Source: an uncultured Anaerolineae bacterium (GTDB lineage: Bacteria; Chloroflexota; Anaerolineae; Anaerolineales; Villigracilaceae). From it: 61,449 nucleotides of DNA. The translations under genes and the position numbers were made by a program. The notes below the pieces were generated by a model, which ran no database searches, had not been told where the DNA came from, and saw nothing but the letters and a program-made list of their open reading frames with translations. This document shows positions 1 through 8,184 of the stretch, piece by piece; position 1 is the first letter of the stretch, and every line of letters begins with the position of its first letter. The stretch lies in assembly GCA_903822545.1 (NCBI GenBank), contig CAIJPN010000083.1:1-61449 (forward strand). The letters run 5' to 3'.

Positions 1-117
1 ATTGCAGGCATTAAGCGTTTCAACGTTTTGGTGCATGCTTTCCGCAACCGCAAGGCCAACATGGAAGATGATGTCATTGCTCTTTGCGCTGGCCTCTGGA
101 ATTTACTCTTACTTTGA
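1..117 (+). CDS. IS5-like transposase, C-terminal fragment (cut by window start)
   Basis: The first 38 codons read openly to a TGA at 115-117. The residues KRFNVLVHAFRNRKANMED, then a hydrophobic AGLWNLLL tail, look like the C-terminus of a DDE transposase of the IS5/DDE_Tnp_4 type, where a KRF-x-x-L...RNR segment precedes an AGLxNL end. This is a family resemblance seen by eye, not a search result. The coding sequence stops about 20 bases before the solute-binding-protein reading frame resumes on the other strand, as expected for the right end of an insertion sequence. Everything upstream, including the catalytic DDE residues, lies outside the window. Confidence 0.6.
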   Translation: MAGIKRFNVLVHAFRNRKANMEDDVIALCAGLWNLLLL

Positions 118-139
118 CCCTATTCGGGAACAACCCTAA
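118..139. mobile_element. Probable right terminus of an IS5-like insertion sequence
   Basis: The bases between the transposase stop and the point where solute-binding-protein homology ends (CCCTATTCGGGAACAACCCT, followed by AA) are the best candidate for the IS terminal inverted repeat. The left end is outside the window, so the repeat cannot be paired and the target duplication cannot be read. The exact boundary is uncertain by a few bases. Confidence 0.45.
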
Positions 140-1030
140 TTTTACAGCCGCGGATCTTTGCCGCGCTGTTGCGTGCTTCCAGATGAGCAGGTTGGATCCA
201 CCGATAAGTGGGATCCCTGGCATGGTGGCTACTCCAAACTTCCCGGCAATGGTGCGTGGCGGGGAGTTTCGCAGCAGGTCGCGCAGCAGGGTGGTTTCGC
301 GGATGGTCACGGCCACCTGTCCATCGAGAAAGAGATTCCATGAGATGTGTTCATCAAGCAGCTGCATTGCGGGGGCGATAAAACGGTGGATATCGAAATA
401 TTTGTGCAGCCCGGCGCGGGTGAATGGGTCGCTCAGGCGGGTTTGGGTGGCGTTGGGGTTCAGGAAATCGCCGCCAGCGCCCCAGATCCAGCAGGCGGAG
501 TTGTGCAGGGTGTCGAAGGTGGTGGCCATGGTTGGCACCACGAAGGGGGCTACATCTGTGCCTGCGCGCAGTTTTTCCAGTGTTAGGATGAAGTGTTCGG
601 GGGTGTCAAATGCAGCGGCGGGATCGATGCTCACTTTTTCGAGCAGGTCGGTGCGGTAATAAACCACGTATGATTCAAGTGTCCAGGGAATGGCGATTAC
701 GTTGTTTGTTTCATGTTGGATGCAGCTTCGCCACATGGCGCGTGGGAAGGCGCTGCCATCACCAATTGCGGCCACTTCCCTGCGCATGAAGCGGCGCAGC
801 CCGTTGAGTGCGGCCAGTGTTCCCATCCAGGTATCACCGGCTTCTGTGACGACTGCTCCCTCCTGGAGCTGGTGGATTTTCATCATTTCGGCCCAGGCGG
901 TGCTCCACTTCAGGGTTTGCAGGTTGGGGTGGGTGTTTTCCTGGTATTGAAAATCTTCCAGCAGGTTGTGGATGGTCGTTTGGTAGGCTGGCGAGAACAT
1001 TTGGATGAGGGCAATATCGAGTGTGCTCAT
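138..1030 (-). pseudogene. Solute-binding protein (ABC sugar type), 3' end lost to IS insertion
   Basis: About 296 residues resemble family 1 extracellular solute-binding proteins: an IPWTLESYVVYYRTDLLEK segment mid-protein, a GQVAVTIRETTLLRDLL segment, and a MPGIPLIGGSNLLIWKHA stretch near the end. Full-length relatives normally run about 80-100 residues further. Here homology ends at AAVK and the frame continues as basic nonsense encoded by the IS terminus, stopping at 74. The start is ATG 1030 behind GGGAGA; a TTG at 1042 is also open but less likely. There is no signal peptide or lipobox, so the protein may never have been exported, or it may be part of a cytoplasmic fusion. The MFS gene just downstream on the same strand survives. 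Confidence 0.65.
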
Positions 1031-1087
1031 GATTTCTCCCAATATTTTGAGGATGTCAGCACTATCTTTGTCTTGGGGCGTTATTTG

Positions 1088-2311
1088 TCAGGGTATGCTC
1101 TTTTTTTGGATGCGGTTGGCGCGCTGGATGAGCGGCAGGGCGGGGGTGATGAGCAGGCTGGCAAACAAAATGGCTGCCTGGATGCTCCACAAACTGACGA
1201 TACCGGCCAGCGGGCCAGATGCGATTTGCCCAAGGGCATCCACCTGGCCAGACATGGAGATGACGGTGGCGCGTGTATCTGAATCGAGGCGCTGGTTAAC
1301 CCAGGCGTCGTATAAGGGGCCGAGCACGTTGCGGGTAACCGATACCAGCCACAGGGCGGCGATACTGACAGCCAGGAAGGGTGATAGGGCGAAGCTGGCA
1401 ATTGCCAGGGCGAGCAGACTTGTTAGCCAGAACATGCCTTTCGCAATGGAGGGGGCGTGGGCGGCATCGATGCTTTTTTCTACCCGGCGGGTGACAAAGA
1501 GTGAGAGCAGCATCCCGCCTGCCCGTAGAAGCCCAAAGAAGGCCACGTCATTCATCCCAAAAATCTGGGGGATGGTGAAGTGATCGACCAGGTATTTGAC
1601 CCACAGCCGATCCCAGCCTTCGGAGTATAGCCCGTAAATGAAGCCGACTCCTAAAACGGCCATCAGTGCCGGGCGCTGGCTGACGGTGGCCAGGCCTTTG
1701 CGGAAGATGTCTCGCATGTGCTGCCAGGTGTTGCGATTTTCGGGTTTGGCGGGCGCAAAACCCTGTTCGGGCATAACCAGTGCCAGCGCCAGGGCGATGA
1801 GTGTCACGCAACTGCCGCCCGCCAGGATGGGCAGGTTGACGGCCAGGTTGCCGAGTGGGATGGCGAGTAACATGCCGGTGAAGGCCCCAGCCAGGTCGAA
1901 TTGGTTGGCGCGCAGGAAGGCTCGGTTGGCTTCGGCTTCGCCGATTTCATCGGATAGCCAGGCTTGCTGCGCGCCGCTGGTGAAGGTGTAGCCCAACCCC
2001 CACAGGCCCGAAGCGACCAGGATGGCGCCGAAATACGGGAAAAGCCCCTCGATAATGAAGGCCAGCCCCATGATGGCGTAGCCGATGATCACTGAGAGCC
2101 GCCGCGAGTAAACGTCGGCGACGATGCCAGTGGGCACTTCGAAGAGTAGGATGACAACTTCGAGTGTGGTGCCAACCAGAACAAGCTGCAGACCAGTTAG
2201 TTTGGCAACGGTGGCTTCGTAGTAGGAGAGCACCACGAAGATCATGCTGAAGCACAGGGCGTTGGTGAAGGTCAGCGCCAGGTAGAGCGTGCGCGCGGGG
2301 AGTTTTTTCAT
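1088..2311 (-). CDS. MFS transporter (drug/efflux type)
   Basis: This 407-residue polytopic membrane protein has the 12-helix major facilitator layout. The loop between helices 2 and 3 carries FEVPTGIVADVYSRRLSVI, a variant of the MFS motif A (GxxaDrxGRR). A short charged patch (PEQGFAPAKPENRNTWQH) marks the central cytoplasmic loop. The family exports drugs or small metabolites by proton antiport; the substrate is not readable. ATG 2311 (MKKLPARTLYL) starts directly at helix 1; an upstream in-frame ATG at 2335 overlaps the GGGA hairpin and is less attractive. It follows the GNAT gene on the same strand, separated by two hairpins. Confidence 0.8.
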   Translation of the reverse strand: MKKLPARTLYLALTFTNALCFSMIFVVLSYYEATVAKLTGLQLVLVGTTLEVVILLFEVPTGIVADVYSRRLSVIIGYAIMGLAFIIEGLFPYFGAILVASGLWGLGYTFTSGAQQAWLSDEIGEAEANRAFLRANQFDLAGAFTGMLLAIPLGNLAVNLPILAGGSCVTLIALALALVMPEQGFAPAKPENRNTWQHMRDIFRKGLATVSQRPALMAVLGVGFIYGLYSEGWDRLWVKYLVDHFTIPQIFGMNDVAFFGLLRAGGMLLSLFVTRRVEKSIDAAHAPSIAKGMFWLTSLLALAIASFALSPFLAVSIAALWLVSVTRNVLGPLYDAWVNQRLDSDTRATVISMSGQVDALGQIASGPLAGIVSLWSIQAAILFASLLITPALPLIQRANRIQKKSIP

Positions 2312-2329
2312 AAAAGGCTGCAAAACAGA

Positions 2330-2353
2330 GTCCAAAGCCGGGAGACTTTGGAC
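2330..2353. repeat. Intergenic hairpin with C-GGGA-G apex (copy a)
   Basis: GTCCAAAG (2330-2337) pairs with CTTTGGAC (2346-2353). The GGGA apex is closed by a C-G pair, with one C/A mismatch in the stem. It lies just upstream of the MFS start codon. It belongs with the hairpins at 2391 and 50312, which keep the apex but differ in stem sequence. Confidence 0.75.
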
Positions 2354-2390
2354 TGTTGCGTTTAGGCAGTTGCGAAAAGGATGAATGGAT

Positions 2391-2425
2391 CGTTAGGCAA
2401 AAAGTCGGGAGACTTTTGCCTAACG
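2391..2425. terminator. Hairpin with C-GGGA-G apex (copy b), likely terminator of the GNAT gene
   Basis: CGTTAGGCAAAAAGTC and GACTTTTGCCTAACG form a 15-bp stem with one bulged A around a GGGA loop. It begins four bases after the stop of the minus-strand acetyltransferase gene, so it is placed to end that transcript. There is no strong U-run on the minus strand, which leaves the terminator role as an inference from position. Confidence 0.65.
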
Positions 2426-2428
2426 ATT

Positions 2429-3769
2429 TTATACTACTCCAACTACGGAGGATGGTTTTTTGGGGAACAGCGCGGTTGTGATGACGCGGAAATCGTCACT
2501 TTCCCAATAGCAATCGGCGTACATATGGCGCAGTTCGTCGAGGTTGCGGTGTCCAAAGATGAGTTGGATGATGGTCAGGCCAGGCAGGCCGACATCGCCC
2601 ATGTCGTTGGGCTGGGGCTTGTATGCTTCTACCGAGGTGAGTTTGCCGTTTTCGAGGGTCAGTTTGAGGCCAGTTTTGTAGAGGTTCAACCGAAGTATGC
2701 CACTGTGGCCACAGGCCAGTGACCCGGCCAGGCGGTTTTCGAGCGCGGGCGCAATGTGGCGGATAAACCCTGGCAGGTCGGGGACGCGCACGTACCAGGC
2801 ATAGGGCTGGCGAATGCGCGGCAGTTTTTCGCGCCAGGCATCGTAGACCGGGTGTTCGGAGCCAAAGGTGAAGGCGATGGCGGTTTTTTGCTCGAGAGGC
2901 TCGTTGTCGCGCAGGGCGTAGGCTTTGCTGGTTGCGAGCATGTAGCGCGCGACCGATGGGGTTACGGCCAGCCACGAGAGGCCCGGTTTGAGTTCATATT
3001 CAAACAGCGCCAGGCCCCAATCCCAGTTAAACCAGGGGTGGGTGATGTAGCCAACCGGCTCGCCATCTGGTTTTTGGATGATGCGTGTTTCGATGCGGTT
3101 GACGTTGCGTTCACTGCGCCCGGTCAATTCGTGCCGCCAGATGGCCTCGTCGCGCATGGTGCGGATGAGTTGGCGGCTGCCTGCGTGGGTGTAGAGCATA
3201 TCCAAAAACGGGATGTCGGCCAGGGTGGCGGGGCGAAGCTGGTAAGGTTCGCTTTCGCCCTCTTTTAACGAGGGGATCAGCGGGGCGAATCCGGTCCGTC
3301 CGCCGCTCAATTCCAGCCCCATTTCGTAGCCGAACTGGCAGTAATAGTGCGGGATGCCGGTGATGGCCTGTACCATTTCGCCGCGTTCAAGGCTCCAGCG
3401 GTGGATTTCGTCAAATTGGAGCTGGATCAGGCGTTTGTGGCGATATTCGGGCAGGGTGCCAACCAGCTCGGGGCGGCCTACTTTGAAGGGGATGCCTTCG
3501 TAGCTCCAGGTCTGGGAGATGTGATTCAGCGAGGAAACGATCCGCCCTGTGGCCTGTTCTTCGATAATAGTAAAGTCGCCTGTCCCGAAGGTGGGATGCG
3601 GCAGGGTCAGCAGGTCGGCAGCCCATTGTCCAATTCGCAAATCGGGCTGTTCCGGATTGTTGGCGTGGATGCGGGCGTTGAAATCGCAGAGTTTTTCGGC
3701 GTCAGCGGCGGTGGAGCGGCGTAAACGCAGGCCGTCGCCGAGATCGCGGGGGAGGGTATGGTTTGACAT
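2429..3769 (-). CDS. GNAT-family N-acetyltransferase, Eis-like
   Basis: The product has 446 residues from ATG 3769, eight bases after the stop of the upstream gene. Residues 10-150 form a GNAT domain: LGDGLRLRRSTAADAEKL opens it, and LVGTLPEYRHKRLIQLQ is the acetyl-CoA-binding motif A, with RHKR in place of the usual R-x-x-G. A second acetyltransferase-like domain follows (YQLRPATLADIPFLDML). The C-terminus (LRLNLYKTGLKLTLENGKL) resembles the SCP2-like domain of Eis enzymes, giving the three-domain Eis layout at the expected length. Eis proteins acetylate amines such as aminoglycosides; the substrate here is unknown. It shares a transcription unit with the GH94-like gene. Confidence 0.75.
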   Translation of the reverse strand: MSNHTLPRDLGDGLRLRRSTAADAEKLCDFNARIHANNPEQPDLRIGQWAADLLTLPHPTFGTGDFTIIEEQATGRIVSSLNHISQTWSYEGIPFKVGRPELVGTLPEYRHKRLIQLQFDEIHRWSLERGEMVQAITGIPHYYCQFGYEMGLELSGGRTGFAPLIPSLKEGESEPYQLRPATLADIPFLDMLYTHAGSRQLIRTMRDEAIWRHELTGRSERNVNRIETRIIQKPDGEPVGYITHPWFNWDWGLALFEYELKPGLSWLAVTPSVARYMLATSKAYALRDNEPLEQKTAIAFTFGSEHPVYDAWREKLPRIRQPYAWYVRVPDLPGFIRHIAPALENRLAGSLACGHSGILRLNLYKTGLKLTLENGKLTSVEAYKPQPNDMGDVGLPGLTIIQLIFGHRNLDELRHMYADCYWESDDFRVITTALFPKKPSSVVGVV

Positions 3770-3777
3770 GGTTTCTT

Positions 3778-6700
3778 TTAGAATTGAATGATCAGGTGTT
3801 TGATCATCCCATCGCGCAGGAAAATGTGGCGGCTGTGGGCGGCATCCAGTTGATGGCTGGTGATGGCCTGCTGGCTGCCATCTGCCAGGTGGATGGTGAT
3901 CCCTGTGGGGGTGTTTTTGCGCACAATGACTGGCACCTGGCAAATGCTGGCGGCGAGCGAGCCAGCTTCCAGGGCTAGTTGCTGCGGGTTCCCGTTTACG
4001 TCGATGTAATCGAATCTGGCCGGGGCGGTCAGCAATTCAGCAGAATCCACCAGCAGCGGGTTGAATGCCAGGCAGCCGTTCTCAATCGACAGGCCGACTT
4101 CCAGCATACGGGTCAGGATTTCTTCCTTGACCATGCCGGTCATGCCGGGCTGGCGCGCGCCCTGGCCCTTGGGTGTGTGCGAATACGGGTCGGTGGGGAA
4201 GGCGCCGTAGACCTGGGGAGATTTGTGGAAGCCCAGCCCGGCGCGGATGTCGCGGTATTTTTCCAGCAGGCTCTGGCCGCACGGCTCGGTCTGGCAGCGC
4301 AGGGCGGTCTCTTGGGCGGCCAGCAGCAGCTTGGAGATCATGTGCCAGTAGATGCTGCCCAGACCCTCATAGGCGAAGAAGGTGCCAGATCGCCCGGTAA
4401 ATTCGGTGTGGCGGAAGACGGTTTCAAACAGGGCTTCAATGGTATGGCCTTCGGCGGCCACCAGTTCTGCAAAACGCGGCTGGCGCGCCAGCGCCTCCAG
4501 CGCCCGGTGGACGCCTTTGCTATTGCGCAGCGGCCCGCTGAAGTGGTATACGCCATCCAGGTCGCGCAGGAAAAGGCTTTTGTCTTGGGCGTCGGCCAGG
4601 GCGGCGGGCAGCTTTAACCCGCGCAGTTGATCGGGGCGGAGGCTGTTCTTGGCCAGGAAGCCCGGCAGGGATTTATCGGGATAGAGGATGTAGCTGTGCT
4701 GGTCGGCGCGGTAGAGCGCGCTGTGGCGCAGGCTTTCGAGCAGCGCCAGCGATTCGTCGCCGCTGAGCAGGCCGGATGACAGGATGGCGACCTGCCCTTC
4801 GAGCATCTCGTACAGGTGGCCGACGGAGGCGCGCTGCCCGTCGAGGTGCAGGATGTTGTAGGCGTGGTACAGGTTGTCGGGGCGGCGGTTGGCGCGCAGG
4901 GCGTGTTCGATGTAGCGTTGGGCCAGTTCGAGGAAAGCCAGCACGTCCGCGCCAGCGAGCGCTGCCAGGTCGCCAGAAAAGCCGTGGTTGTAGAAATTCC
5001 AGCGGAAGTCACTGCCGGCCTGGCCGAGGGCTTTCATCATCTCGTAGCGCTGACCGTCATCGAAGGAACCGGCCAGCCGGGGCTGGAATGCCGTTAAAAC
5101 AGCAGAAACCTGCCCGAAGAGCTGCGCCACTTCGGCACTGACGGTGACTTGCTGCGGCCCGAACAGTTCGCGGCAAAAGGCCAGGGTGCGGCGCAGGTAG
5201 CCGAGCGTTACCACCGAAAGGCCTTTGCCAACCAGGGCGTTGTTGGCATCGTTCCATTCCGGGCGCTGGGTGTTCATCCAGATGCCGCCCTCGGGGACAA
5301 AGTTGACCAGTTTGGCTAGCAGCAGGCTGAGCAGTTTTTCGCCCAGCGAGCGGTGCAGCACCTGACCATCTGGCCCGCAGACCAGTTTGCCATCGGTGCC
5401 GCGCACTTTTACACGTGCTTTGACCTCGCTTTCGAGGGCGTGATCAAAACTGATGGTGTTGTAGGGGTCATGGCATAGTTCGTCGAACGGTTTGAGCCGG
5501 TAGGGGACGTTGGCGTAGCTGAGGATCGGGCGCTCGAGGCTGGCACGCAGCTGGCCGGGGTGCAGGCGGGCGCTGATCTCCATCAACTTTTGCAGGTAGA
5601 TGATCTGGTGATCGCTCCAGTAGCCGATGTTGGCCCAGGGGTTGCCCGGTTCTGGGGTTTCCCAATCTAGCCCGGCGCGGGTAATGCGGTAGGGGTTGTA
5701 GCCATCGGCAGTGGTGGCGCTCAGGAAGGTGGAGATCATGCTTTCGATATATTCGGGATAGGAATAGGCCAGCGCTTCCCAGTTCTGGAAGATGTCGCGC
5801 CAGTTGCCCTCGTAATCGAGGCGCTGCGAGCCATCGGGTTGTTTGATTTTGATGTTGAAGCGGTTCCATGGGCGGCTGGGGTCGCCGTGGCGGCGGCTGA
5901 AGGTCAATGGCAGGTAAGTGTGTGCCAGGCGGAGCAGATCCGCGGAGGGTTGGGCGCTGGCGCGGGCATGTAGCTCGGTGAGATGAAGTTTTTCGGGCAG
6001 GGTATTCAAAAATTCAGCGCTGGCGTGGAAGGCATCTTGGTGATGGGTGCGGACGTAGTCGCTGAAATCGGCCTTGCTCAGCCAGTACTGGTCTGCAAAA
6101 ATACCGCCACGCATGACGTTGAACATGACGTTGGCAAAGTGATGCGCGGTGGAAAGCGTATCGGCAGAAACCTGCCAGCCATCGGCGCTGGAGATGATCT
6201 GGCGCAGGCGGGCGGTGTTGGCCTGCACATCCTTTTCAATTTCCTGGCTGAGGGTTGGTTTGTCCCCCCGCAGCCGGTTCAGCGTGCCGATCAGGGCCGC
6301 GCTATCCTGGCTGACATCTGCCACGATCTGCCAGGATTTTTCGGCAGCCTGGGGCAGGTCGAAGGCAGAATGGACGAAGTACGCGCCTCGGCGGCCTCGA
6401 ATTTCTGTTTCGGAGGTGATGCCAGCCCCGGTGCGGAATCGCTCCAATTGCGCGGAGCAAAGCAGGTAGCCGGTGGCATCCAGCCCGACCTGGAAAACGC
6501 TGGTCGCCAGGAGTGACTCGCTCGGTTCGGCCAGGTCGGTCAGGGTGGAGTTGAGCGCAAAAATCCCCAGCCCGCTGTGCGGGTCGAGTTCGCTGCGTTT
6601 GTAGGCATCCAGCAGGCAGCTGAAGACGTTCTGAGTGTCGGATGAAACGTTGGCCGGCAGGATGTTTTGCAGGCCATCGAGCAGTTCCACCTGGCAGGCC

Positions 6701-7218
6701 TGGGCGTTGTTGCCAAGCCAGGCGGTTTTGACAAAACCGAATTGCTCGCTGGTGCGCCAGGCGTAGCGGTAAGTCAGGCCCAGGTCGAGGTTGGTTTCTT
6801 CAAAAACCAGGGCGGTGCCAGGGATGTTTTTATACAGGTTGCGGGCCAGGGAGTAACTGCCGTGCTGGCGCGCCGAAAATGGCTCCCACAGGCTGGTGCG
6901 CCCGGCGCGGGTGACCAGCAGCAGGGCTTTGTGGCCGGCGCTTTCGCTGTTTTCGGCCAGCTTGTCTTCGGTGTAATAGGGGAACAGGGCCTGTTCCGCG
7001 CTGACGCGTCCGGCTGACAGCCCGCCGCTGGTGGAGATGAACAGCCAATGGTCAGAACTGCTGACCAGGCTGATGAAGAACGGTTCGAGGGCATCGTAAT
7101 CCTGGATTTTGTAGTAGGTTTCGCCCAGGATGGATACATAGTCGCCCTGGATGGCGGTGTCGGAAAGTTTTTGGGGCGTTTCGCCGATATAAATTCTGTT
7201 GCGCGCGGAGGGTTTCAT
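3778..7218 (-). CDS. Large GH94-like glycoside phosphorylase/hydrolase-family protein
   Basis: This 1146-residue cytoplasmic protein has no signal peptide. An N-terminal beta-rich region is followed by an alpha-helical catalytic-looking part: GNWRDIFQNWEALAYSYPE near residue 470, GYNPYRITRAGLDWE, NIGYWSDHQIIYLQKL, and RPEWNDANNALVGKGLS near 655. The WND motif resembles the catalytic-acid region (GDWND) of cellobiose-phosphorylase-type (alpha/alpha)6 barrels, but the protein is about 300 residues longer than classical GH94. A GH161-like or unclassified relative is possible. ATG 7218 has AGGA upstream; a GTG at 7278 extends the frame without a ribosome site. The next gene encodes the Eis-like acetyltransferase. 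The substrate is unknown. Confidence 0.55.
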   Translation of the reverse strand: MKPSARNRIYIGETPQKLSDTAIQGDYVSILGETYYKIQDYDALEPFFISLVSSSDHWLFISTSGGLSAGRVSAEQALFPYYTEDKLAENSESAGHKALLLVTRAGRTSLWEPFSARQHGSYSLARNLYKNIPGTALVFEETNLDLGLTYRYAWRTSEQFGFVKTAWLGNNAQACQVELLDGLQNILPANVSSDTQNVFSCLLDAYKRSELDPHSGLGIFALNSTLTDLAEPSESLLATSVFQVGLDATGYLLCSAQLERFRTGAGITSETEIRGRRGAYFVHSAFDLPQAAEKSWQIVADVSQDSAALIGTLNRLRGDKPTLSQEIEKDVQANTARLRQIISSADGWQVSADTLSTAHHFANVMFNVMRGGIFADQYWLSKADFSDYVRTHHQDAFHASAEFLNTLPEKLHLTELHARASAQPSADLLRLAHTYLPLTFSRRHGDPSRPWNRFNIKIKQPDGSQRLDYEGNWRDIFQNWEALAYSYPEYIESMISTFLSATTADGYNPYRITRAGLDWETPEPGNPWANIGYWSDHQIIYLQKLMEISARLHPGQLRASLERPILSYANVPYRLKPFDELCHDPYNTISFDHALESEVKARVKVRGTDGKLVCGPDGQVLHRSLGEKLLSLLLAKLVNFVPEGGIWMNTQRPEWNDANNALVGKGLSVVTLGYLRRTLAFCRELFGPQQVTVSAEVAQLFGQVSAVLTAFQPRLAGSFDDGQRYEMMKALGQAGSDFRWNFYNHGFSGDLAALAGADVLAFLELAQRYIEHALRANRRPDNLYHAYNILHLDGQRASVGHLYEMLEGQVAILSSGLLSGDESLALLESLRHSALYRADQHSYILYPDKSLPGFLAKNSLRPDQLRGLKLPAALADAQDKSLFLRDLDGVYHFSGPLRNSKGVHRALEALARQPRFAELVAAEGHTIEALFETVFRHTEFTGRSGTFFAYEGLGSIYWHMISKLLLAAQETALRCQTEPCGQSLLEKYRDIRAGLGFHKSPQVYGAFPTDPYSHTPKGQGARQPGMTGMVKEEILTRMLEVGLSIENGCLAFNPLLVDSAELLTAPARFDYIDVNGNPQQLALEAGSLAASICQVPVIVRKNTPTGITIHLADGSQQAITSHQLDAAHSRHIFLRDGMIKHLIIQF

Positions 7219-7484
7219 AAGATCGATTTTTCCTGGCTGGGGTGAAAATGTGCCTTTTGCAGGCTGGAAATTATCCACGATGAGAAGAATGAATAAGATT
7301 CCATTGATGAGAACAGTTTAAAACGTGTGGAGTCTACCAGATATTGTGCTGGGATGACTGTCTTGAGTTGCTGGCTCTTTGCGTTTTAGCGCGATGAGAT
7401 TCACTATATTAAATCCCCAACACCTTGCAATTATCCTGCAATTGTTAAGAATATTGAAAGGATGCATAATAATTTTGTAAGGAA
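7219..7484. other. Divergent intergenic region upstream of the riboswitch
   Basis: This 266-base AT-richer stretch separates the divergent GH94-like gene and the riboswitch operon, so promoters for both must lie here. AT-rich hexamer-like elements occur at 7440-7475 (TTGTTA, GCATAATAAT), but the spacing is poor and I do not assign a promoter. No coding sequence is supported. Confidence 0.4.
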
Positions 7485-7573
7485 AACCGAAAAGGCAAAA
7501 CCAGTGAAAGCTGGTCGCGCAAAGCTATGGGTCTAAGTTCGCACGAGCGAGTATGACCGCCAGGCTGCCGAAA
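7485..7573 (+). ncRNA. Cyclic-dinucleotide (GEMM / c-di-GMP-I class) riboswitch aptamer
   Basis: The hallmarks of the GEMM aptamer appear in order: AAAGGCAAAACC at 7491, a stem capped by a GUGAAAGC tetraloop (the GNRA loop that docks in a receptor), the conserved GCGCAAAGC core, GGGUCUAAG, a second variable hairpin, then GUAUGACCGCCAGGCUGCC. The terminal GGC/GCC pairing closes the aptamer. GEMM-I RNAs bind cyclic di-GMP; the GEMM-Ib subgroup binds 3',3'-cGAMP. The base that separates them lies in the AAAGGC segment and I do not assign it. A strong terminator follows at 7599, before the first gene at 7698. Confidence 0.88.
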
Positions 7574-7598
7574 ATCCTCAACACAATTTTGCGTTGAA

Positions 7599-7633
7599 AG
7601 GCCTGGCTTAACGTTTAAGCCAGGTCTTTTTTT
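7599..7633 (+). terminator. Rho-independent terminator, expression platform of the riboswitch
   Basis: A GC-rich stem, GCCTGGCTTAA / TTAAGCCAGG, is followed by TCTTTTTTT. It lies between the aptamer and the first start codon, so it is the natural on/off switch. A weaker hairpin (TCAACACAA.../...GCGTTGA, 7577-7596) sits between aptamer and terminator and could be part of the switching element. Confidence 0.85.
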
Positions 7634-7697
7634 GTTGTTCACCCTTTTCACGCGGAACCGGTAGGCCCGGAACGCAAAACCCCATAAGGAGGTTCGT

Positions 7698-8093
7698 ATG
7701 TTGTCACGCTTCAACAAAGGATTGCTGATTGTCATGTCCATCGTCGCCCTTTCAGCGGTCATCTACGCCCTGGCGAACACGAATGTCTTTGGCACCACTG
7801 CTAACAACATCGGCAGCGGCAGCGATGCAGTGTCAGGTTACACTGTTTCAAGCGTTGTCTACAGCTTGAGCACCACCAACCCGCTGCTTGTATCGCAGGT
7901 GGCCTTTACGTTGACTCCTGTCTCGGGTCTTGCCCAAGACAATGCTACGGTTGTGAAAATTCGCACCGTAGCTACAGACACAACCTTTGCTACCTGGACC
8001 TGTACGGTGGTTGCCACGGCTGTTACCTGTACCAACGCCGCTGGGGTTGCGGCAGCGGATATTGTCACCCTGGACATTGTCGCTCGCAACTAA
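7698..8093 (+). CDS. Small secreted surface protein, candidate SipW-type signal peptidase substrate
   Basis: The product has 131 residues; ATG 7698 is preceded by AAGGAGG. Residues 1-26 form an export signal (basic MLSRFNK, then a long hydrophobic run to YALA) followed by NTNVFGTTANNIGSG. The mature part is Thr/Val/Ala-rich, beta-type and small, with two cysteines around residues 107-116 (WTCTVVATAVTCTN) that could form a disulfide. There are no catalytic motifs. It sits directly behind the riboswitch and ahead of a signal peptidase, the arrangement of TasA-like fibre proteins with SipW. It shares a NNIG segment near the predicted cleavage region with the third gene of the operon. The structural role in a matrix or fibre is an inference. 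Confidence 0.7.
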   Translation: MLSRFNKGLLIVMSIVALSAVIYALANTNVFGTTANNIGSGSDAVSGYTVSSVVYSLSTTNPLLVSQVAFTLTPVSGLAQDNATVVKIRTVATDTTFATWTCTVVATAVTCTNAAGVAAADIVTLDIVARN

Positions 8094-8184
8094 CCCACCC
8101 ATTATCCGCCCGGGGCGAAATAGCCCCGGGCGGCGCTTCAACCAACGCAATCATCCCATTCTTTTTTTGAAATACCCCAGGCCT

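Noticed and set aside
74-137. Continuation of the solute-binding protein (LGLFPNRVKVRVNSRGQRKEQ) as real coding sequence
   Set aside because: It is basic, lacks family similarity, and is encoded by the IS terminus; better explained as read-out past the insertion point.
2381-3978. Plus-strand open frames across the acetyltransferase gene
   Set aside because: They overlap a gene with clear GNAT motifs on the minus strand and encode no recognisable product; they are composition shadows.
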